This document shows positions 61,376 through 64,000 of a stretch of 64,000 bases of DNA, in pieces (positions within the stretch are counted from its first letter, which is position 1; the number at the start of each line of letters is the position of its first letter). Location of the stretch: positions 8,323,501 through 8,387,500 of the forward strand of contig NC_051069.1 in the NCBI RefSeq assembly GCF_004664715.2. Reading direction: 5' to 3'. The notes under the pieces are model-generated. The model saw only the letters and a program-made list of their open reading frames with translations. It did not search any database and was not told the DNA's origin. The translations under genes were made by a program, and so were the position numbers. The DNA is from Peromyscus leucopus. Its lineage: Eukaryota > Chordata > Mammalia > Rodentia > Cricetidae.

Positions 61376-61425
61376 AGGCGCGCGCGCGCGCACACACATA
61401 CACACACACACACACACACACATAC
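61376..61425. repeat. (CG)n-(CA)n alternating tract
   Basis: GGCGCGCGCGCGCGCACACA leads into ATACACAC... repeats: alternating purine-pyrimidine over about 50 bp, the strongest Z-DNA-type pattern in the window. Confidence 0.95.
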
Positions 61426-62671
61426 TGTAGAATCCACAGGAAAAGGTCGCTAAAGCCTTCTTCACCATTGCCTCCCCATACATTCCTTACACTCTTACCA
61501 CTCTGGGCACTAAACCCTAAAAGCTCACCTTCCTTCTAACCCCAGCACTTTCTGACTTTTTGTCTGCCTGTCTCTTGACACTACCACAGTATCCTTCCTC
61601 CCAACATCTTTTCTCCTAGCATCCTTCCCCGAAGCATCTTTTTCCTCAGTATTTTCCCCTCCCATACCCTGCCTTCCAGGATCCTTCCTCCCACCATCTA
61701 TCACTTTGTGTCTTCACATTGGTCCCTCCCTGAGCTGAAAGGACAGTGGGACTAGAAGCTTGCCCTAGGATTGGGGGGGACACCAAGGGACACCTTAGCC
61801 CAGGGATCCTCCATGTTGCCCTGAACACACCCCCACCTTAATATGCAGATCAGATTTCATTTTCTTACCAAATAAACTACCACAACAATACAGGTGCTAA
61901 TTCAATTCCGACAGAGATGTGCAGATCACATCAGAAAATGACTGATAGTCTAGATGTGGAAACTGCATTCATCACACAAGCAAGCAAAGCATGAAGACAT
62001 GCTGGGGATCAAGGTTTTCTCAGCCACCAGAGTGCTCCTCCCGACCCAAGTTCTCCACAAAGGAGACATCAGCACAGGTTCAAGGTGAGATGGATCAGGG
62101 CCAACACAGGCCAGCAGCTCTGAGTGGAAATGGTCCAGCCAGCATGGAGAAAGGATGCTCAGGGCCAGATAGCAGGCCAGAGTCACACCACCCACCCGTG
62201 GGCTGAGGGAGGGCTGGCTGCTACCCCAAAAGGACCTGGGAACAGCTGGGATCTGTGCTGGAAATTCCTGGCAGATTGCTCGTGCAATTTACTGGTCCAG
62301 CTGGAGAGATGCATCTTTGAACTCCAGAAAGCAACTCAGAAAAGCATTCTCAACCCAGGCTCTCCATCCCCTGCCTGAGCCGAATCAAAGGCACGGAGCA
62401 CAGATCAAGGGAACACCCACTCTCCCTCAACTGCCGGCAAGCTGATTAGACAGATGAGCTCACAGCTGAGCAGGCACTCAGGCTGGAAATATCAAATAAA
62501 ATACATTGGAGATGCAGAGATGGATGGCTTCTGTCACTAAGCCTCTCCGAAGCGACCATCTGTAATTGGAACTCCCAACGTTAAAGTCAGGGGTGGAAGC
62601 TCCGTGGCTCAGTGGCAGCCATGGCCCAGGGGGTCTTGGCAAGAACTCTGGATTCCCATGGAGAACGGCAC
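61426..62671. other. Non-repetitive stretch (about 1.25 kb)
   Basis: Pyrimidine-rich left part with ATCCTTCCTCCCA-type short near-repeats (61590-61700). The right part has a possible regulatory patch at 62440-62585, with AGCTGATTAGACAGATGAGC (TALE-like), GGAAATATCAAATAAAATAC and CATCTGTAATTGG. No exon recognised. Confidence 0.38.
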
Positions 62672-62827
62672 AGGACTGAGGATGGAGCTCAGTTGGTAAA
62701 GGACTTGCCCAGCCTGCACAAAGCCCTGGGTTCGGTCTCCAGCACCATATAAACCGGGTGAAGCAGTGAACACCTGTGTGCCCAGCAGTCAGGAGACAGA
62801 GGCCGGAGGAACGGAAGGTCGGGGCTA
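62672..62827 (+). repeat. B4 SINE (ID head with intact pol III boxes)
   Basis: GGATGGAGCTCAGTTGGTAA (A box) and CTGGGTTCGGTCTCCAGCAC (B box GGTTCGGTCTC) are both well preserved. The B1-like part is degraded. Confidence 0.82.
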
Positions 62828-63024
62828 CTGGCTGTCAAGACAGCTCAGGAAGGAAAGGCTCTTGCCACCAAGCCGAGCAACCTGAGTTCAATCCCTAGGA
62901 CACACACGGTGGAAGGAAAGAACAGGTTCTCTCAGGTTGTCCTCTGACCTTCACATGAGCACCAGGGCATGAATGCTACTCACCTCCCTCTTGTTCCCAT
63001 CCATGCTTGCATGTGTGTGCACGT

Positions 63025-63064
<40 letters not shown>

Positions 63065-63078
63065 TAAATAAACAAACA
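62828..63078 (+). repeat. B3 SINE with (CA)n
   Basis: CTGTCAAGACAGCTCAGGAA, CTGAGTTCAATCCCTAGGAC, AGGTTGTCCTCTGACCTTCA, then a (CA)n at 63025-63062 and ATAAATAAACAAACAAG. Confidence 0.88.
63025..63062. repeat. (CA)n microsatellite
   Basis: Perfect CA run of about 19 units inside the B3 tail. Confidence 0.96.
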
Positions 63079-63436
63079 AGTGAAAAAACCCACAATGCAT
63101 TGCCAAAGCAGTAGGGAAGGACTGTGGCCAGCACTGGGATCCCCAGAAGAGGGAATCCACATCCCAGGAGGATAGCTTTGTTCTAAAGGACACTATCGCT
63201 CCCAGAAGAAGACAGAGACCTGAAGAAGAACCAGGTCCCAAGGCAGCTCCAAGTTTAGGGTCCACGCCTGGCTGGTTCAGCGCTGTTTGTAGATAACAAG
63301 ACAGGGCCTGCTGAGCACCTCCCCTTGTCATTGTTACATCTTGGATCATGGAGAAACCAAAGGAAAGGCCCAGTTATGCTCAGATCTGTGCCAACCAGAG
63401 GCAGCCAACAATCAGAAGCACAAAAAACTCGGGTTA
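63079..63436. other. Non-repetitive stretch
   Basis: No feature recognised. Confidence 0.4.
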
Positions 63437-63487
63437 GGTTGTTTGGTTGGCTGGTTAGTTAGCTGGCTGGCTGACTGGCTGGCTGGC
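63437..63487. repeat. (GGTT/GGCT)n tetranucleotide repeat
   Basis: GGTTGTTTGGTTGGCTGG, then TTAGTTAGCTGGCTGGCTGA and CTGGCTGGCTGG. Confidence 0.9.
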
Positions 63488-63489
63488 GA

Positions 63490-64000
63490 GGTTGACCCCA
63501 CACTCACTATGTAGCCTATGGATGACATTGAATGTATGATTCCCCTGTAATGTGGTTTGACTAGGAAGGGCCCCCATAGACTTGTGTGTTCGAGTGCTTG
63601 GCCCATTAGGGAGTGGTACTATCAGGAGGTGTGGCCTCATTGGAGTAGGGGAGGCCTTGTGGGAGGAAGTGTGTCACTGTGGAGACAGGCTGTGAGGGCT
63701 CATTGTGACCGTCTCCTTCTGTTGCCTACATATCAAGATGTAAAACTCTCAACTCCTTCCCCAGCACCATGTCTGCCTGCATGATGCTGTGTTTCTCGTC
63801 ATGATGATACTGGACTAAACCTCTGAAACTGTAAGCCAGCCCCAATTAAATGTTTTCCTTTATAGGAGTTGCTGTCATGGTGTCTCTTCACAGCGATAGA
63901 AACCCTCACCTTGCCTCCACCTCCCAGTGCTGGGACAACAGACGTGTACCACCACACCTGGTTTATGGGGTGCTGAGGATGGAACCCAGAACTTTGTGCA
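63490..64000 (-). repeat. B4 SINE, antisense, interrupted by an LTR and cut by the window end
   Basis: Reversed B1 (CACACTCACTATGTAGCCTA, GACATTGAATGTATGATTC) breaks at 63545. It resumes at about 63911 (TTGCCTCCACCTCCCAGTGC, GGGACAACAGACGTGTACCA) and continues into a reversed ID tail at the last base. Confidence 0.83.
63546..63910 (+). mobile_element. MaLR LTR (MT-type), plus strand, nested in B4
   Basis: TGTAATGTGGTTTGACTAGG, CATTAGGGAGTGGTACTATC, CACCATGTCTGCCTGCATGA, CTGAAACTGTAAGCCAGCCC, CCAATTAAATG and CAGCGATAGAAACCCTCACC. Flanks TCCCC and TCACC may be a decayed 5-bp duplication. Confidence 0.87.

Overview
This window is nuclear DNA of a muroid rodent, most probably a cricetid (hamster, vole or deer-mouse type). 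It carries dozens of B1, B2, B3, B4 and ID SINEs, a set found only in rodents and most abundant in Muroidea. It also has many MT/ORR1-type MaLR LTRs and several class II-style LTRs with 6-bp target duplications. One of these has text I associate with the cricetid mys group; that assignment is from memory. Base composition is mixed and dinucleotide microsatellites are frequent. Nothing looks bacterial, viral-episomal or organellar.

I could not recognise a protein-coding exon, a functional RNA gene or a promoter CpG island. The open frames are short, usually overlap in several frames, and coincide with SINEs, LTRs, microsatellites or base-composition accidents. The only protein-like text is fossil: the C-terminal end of a hAT transposase (minus strand, about 54.40-54.64 kb) and a decayed L1 ORF1-region segment (about 52.8-53.8 kb). 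The window is therefore intergenic DNA or a large intron, with host gene unknown.

Layout. 0-9.5 kb: B4/B3/B1 SINEs, a 390-bp solo LTR at 1.58 kb and three MaLR LTRs, with an AT-motif island near 4.3 kb. 9.5-13.5 kb: largely repeat-free, with a dense TAATTA cluster at 10.05-10.56 kb. 13.5-22.2 kb: SINEs, GGAA arrays and a 410-bp tetranucleotide satellite. 22.2-31.6 kb: the least repetitive part, with candidate conserved noncoding islands near 23.2, 26.2, 29.2 and 30.8 kb. 31.6-34.0 kb: an old L1 3' end, a polypurine tract plus LTR, and a 280-bp solo LTR. 34-39.7 kb: repeat-poor, with MIRs, an octamer site at 36.94 kb and twin octamers at 38.31 kb. 39.7-64 kb: densely layered insertions (LTR in B2, B2 in B4, LTR in L1, B2 in LTR, LTR in B4), the hAT fossil, minisatellites and a MER5-type fragment.

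No gene system can be read from this window. Its interest lies in the candidate regulatory islands, rich in homeodomain- and POU-like sites, and in the transposable-element archaeology, where nested insertions and target duplications give a relative chronology. Family names rest on recognised consensus phrases, not on an alignment, and boundaries are approximate unless a target duplication fixes them.
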